Positions 48,691 to 49,176 of a stretch of DNA of 49,176 bases are shown in pieces. The stretch's first letter is position 1. Each line of letters begins with the position of its first letter. The translations under genes were made by a program, and so were the position numbers. Source of the stretch: Clostridiales bacterium (GTDB lineage: Bacteria; Bacillota; Clostridia; Lachnospirales; Lachnospiraceae); NCBI GenBank assembly GCA_021201535.1, contig JAJQEU010000054.1:1-49176 (forward strand), written 5' to 3'. The notes beneath the pieces are model-generated. The model had not been told where the DNA came from. It searched no databases and saw nothing but the letters and a program-made list of their open reading frames with translations.

Positions 48691-49176
48691 ATGCCACAGC
48701 CTGAAAACAGATTTAAGACATACGACGTAGACGGAATGAAGATGGTATTCAATGCCGACCTGTTTGGCGATTTGTTTACGCTGACTGCCAGGAAAAATGA
48801 TGTCCGTTTTGGGAAATATGAGATCCTGCTCAGCGAAAAGCTGAATGTATCCAAAGACACCGTACACGGGTGGCGGTTCGGAAAATTCGCGCCGGGCGAT
48901 ATCGAACTGGTAAAAACGCTCGCAACGGAGCTGGGTACTGATTTCGAAAAATTATTGAAGGAGAAAAAGGAAATGAGCGCAGATATAAAAAAATTTAACG
49001 ATATGACAAGGATGAAGGTGGCGGAAGTATACAAAATATTAAGCCCATATTTTGAGGATTGCCGCGAGAACTTTGAAAAATATGGAAAAATAGAACGGCT
49101 GATTTGCAATACAGATGACCTAATATTAAAATATCCTCCAGACGACGAAAACCTAGAGAAAGTGAATGCGCTTCTG
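48691..49176 (+). CDS. Helix-turn-helix (XRE-like) protein, partial at the right edge
   Basis: CACGGAGGTAACCAC precedes the ATG at 48691, and the frame stays open for 162 codons to the window end. Residues 24-75 (LFGDLFTLTARKND, FGKYEILLSEKLNVSKDTVH, GWRFGKFAPGDIELVKTLAT) fit an XRE-type helix-turn-helix with SKDTVHGWRFGK as the recognition region. A helical, charged part follows. It is probably a DNA-binding regulator of the element. The end is not seen. Confidence 0.65.
   Translation, partial: MPQPENRFKTYDVDGMKMVFNADLFGDLFTLTARKNDVRFGKYEILLSEKLNVSKDTVHGWRFGKFAPGDIELVKTLATELGTDFEKLLKEKKEMSADIKKFNDMTRMKVAEVYKILSPYFEDCRENFEKYGKIERLICNTDDLILKYPPDDENLEKVNALL

Larger units (their letters stand above)
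23072..49176. mobile_element. Plasmid/phage-like element inserted in cotJC (left end; at least 26 kb)
   Basis: The region begins at the cotJC break with a serine recombinase. It carries replication genes with iterons, a ParB-domain protein, methyltransferases, several families of dispersed repeats and mostly unknown small genes, with no core metabolic gene. No structural phage genes (capsid, terminase, tail) or conjugation genes are seen in this part. The right end and the cotJC 3' half lie beyond 49176. It could be a skin-like sporulation-excised element, an integrated plasmid or a phage-plasmid. Confidence 0.8.

Noticed and set aside
48663-49109. Minus-strand frame of 148 codons at the right end
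   Set aside because: It is antisense to the plus-strand helix-turn-helix gene, which has a strong ribosome site and a coherent domain; the plus gene runs off the window.

Overview
The window looks like a chromosome segment of a spore-forming, low-to-mid GC Firmicute, most likely a Lachnospiraceae/Clostridiales gut anaerobe. The evidence is a FabK-type fatty-acid synthesis operon with an AccD-AccA fusion, the CotJABC spore-coat operon, sigma-K, DUF1292, BspA-type leucine-rich-repeat proteins, and strong AGGAGG ribosome sites. Between about 6.37 and 23.08 kb lies ordinary core chromosome. On each side of it a mobile element carrying a large serine recombinase splits a mother-cell sporulation gene.

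Left (1 to about 6,375): the end of a skin-like element. It holds two secreted BspA-like repeat proteins (one cut by the window edge) and a serine recombinase whose 3' end abuts the 5' half of sigK. The 3' half of sigK must lie beyond the left edge.

Core (about 6,375 to 23,075): a coiled-coil protein, a GH53 galactanase, trpS, a DUF5662 protein, a TraX-family membrane protein, and the operon acpP-fabK-fabD-fabG-fabF-accB-fabZ-accC-accDA, read leftward from a strong promoter overlapped by a FabT-like operator. Then come a DUF1292 protein, a UvrD-family helicase and cotJA-cotJB-cotJC. cotJC stops about two thirds of the way through.

Right (about 23,075 to beyond 49,176): a second, unrelated and much larger element that interrupts cotJC. 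Its TnpX-like serine recombinase ends 12 bases after the broken gene. The element is plasmid- or phage-like: four 22-bp iterons, a putative replication initiator, a primase-helicase fusion with altered primase residues, a double ParB-domain protein, three DNA methyltransferases without a restriction partner (one followed by a 14-codon stub of a res gene), a zinc metallopeptidase, a transglutaminase-BspA fusion, a cold-shock protein, a lipoprotein, a second TraX and many unknown small proteins, including a four-member paralogous family.

The most unusual signal is a dispersed family of short hairpins, found only in the right-hand element. Each has the form GNC-G-stem-loop-stem'-GN'C. A one-base bulge is conserved while both the outer 3-bp stem and the inner stem vary by compensating changes. 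Units stand in arrays (26.15-26.55, 30.86-31.02 and 42.31-42.44 kb) and singly. One sits inside another unit's loop, and one lies inside the primase-helicase gene. Comparing two duplicated methyltransferase leaders, one with and one without a unit, shows a clean 57-bp insertion, so the family appears to be mobile. Its function is unknown.

The element also has a repeated promoter-like motif (AATTTC, 14-15 bases, CCATATTT; seven copies), a second dispersed repeat family, a long direct repeat and three related terminators.
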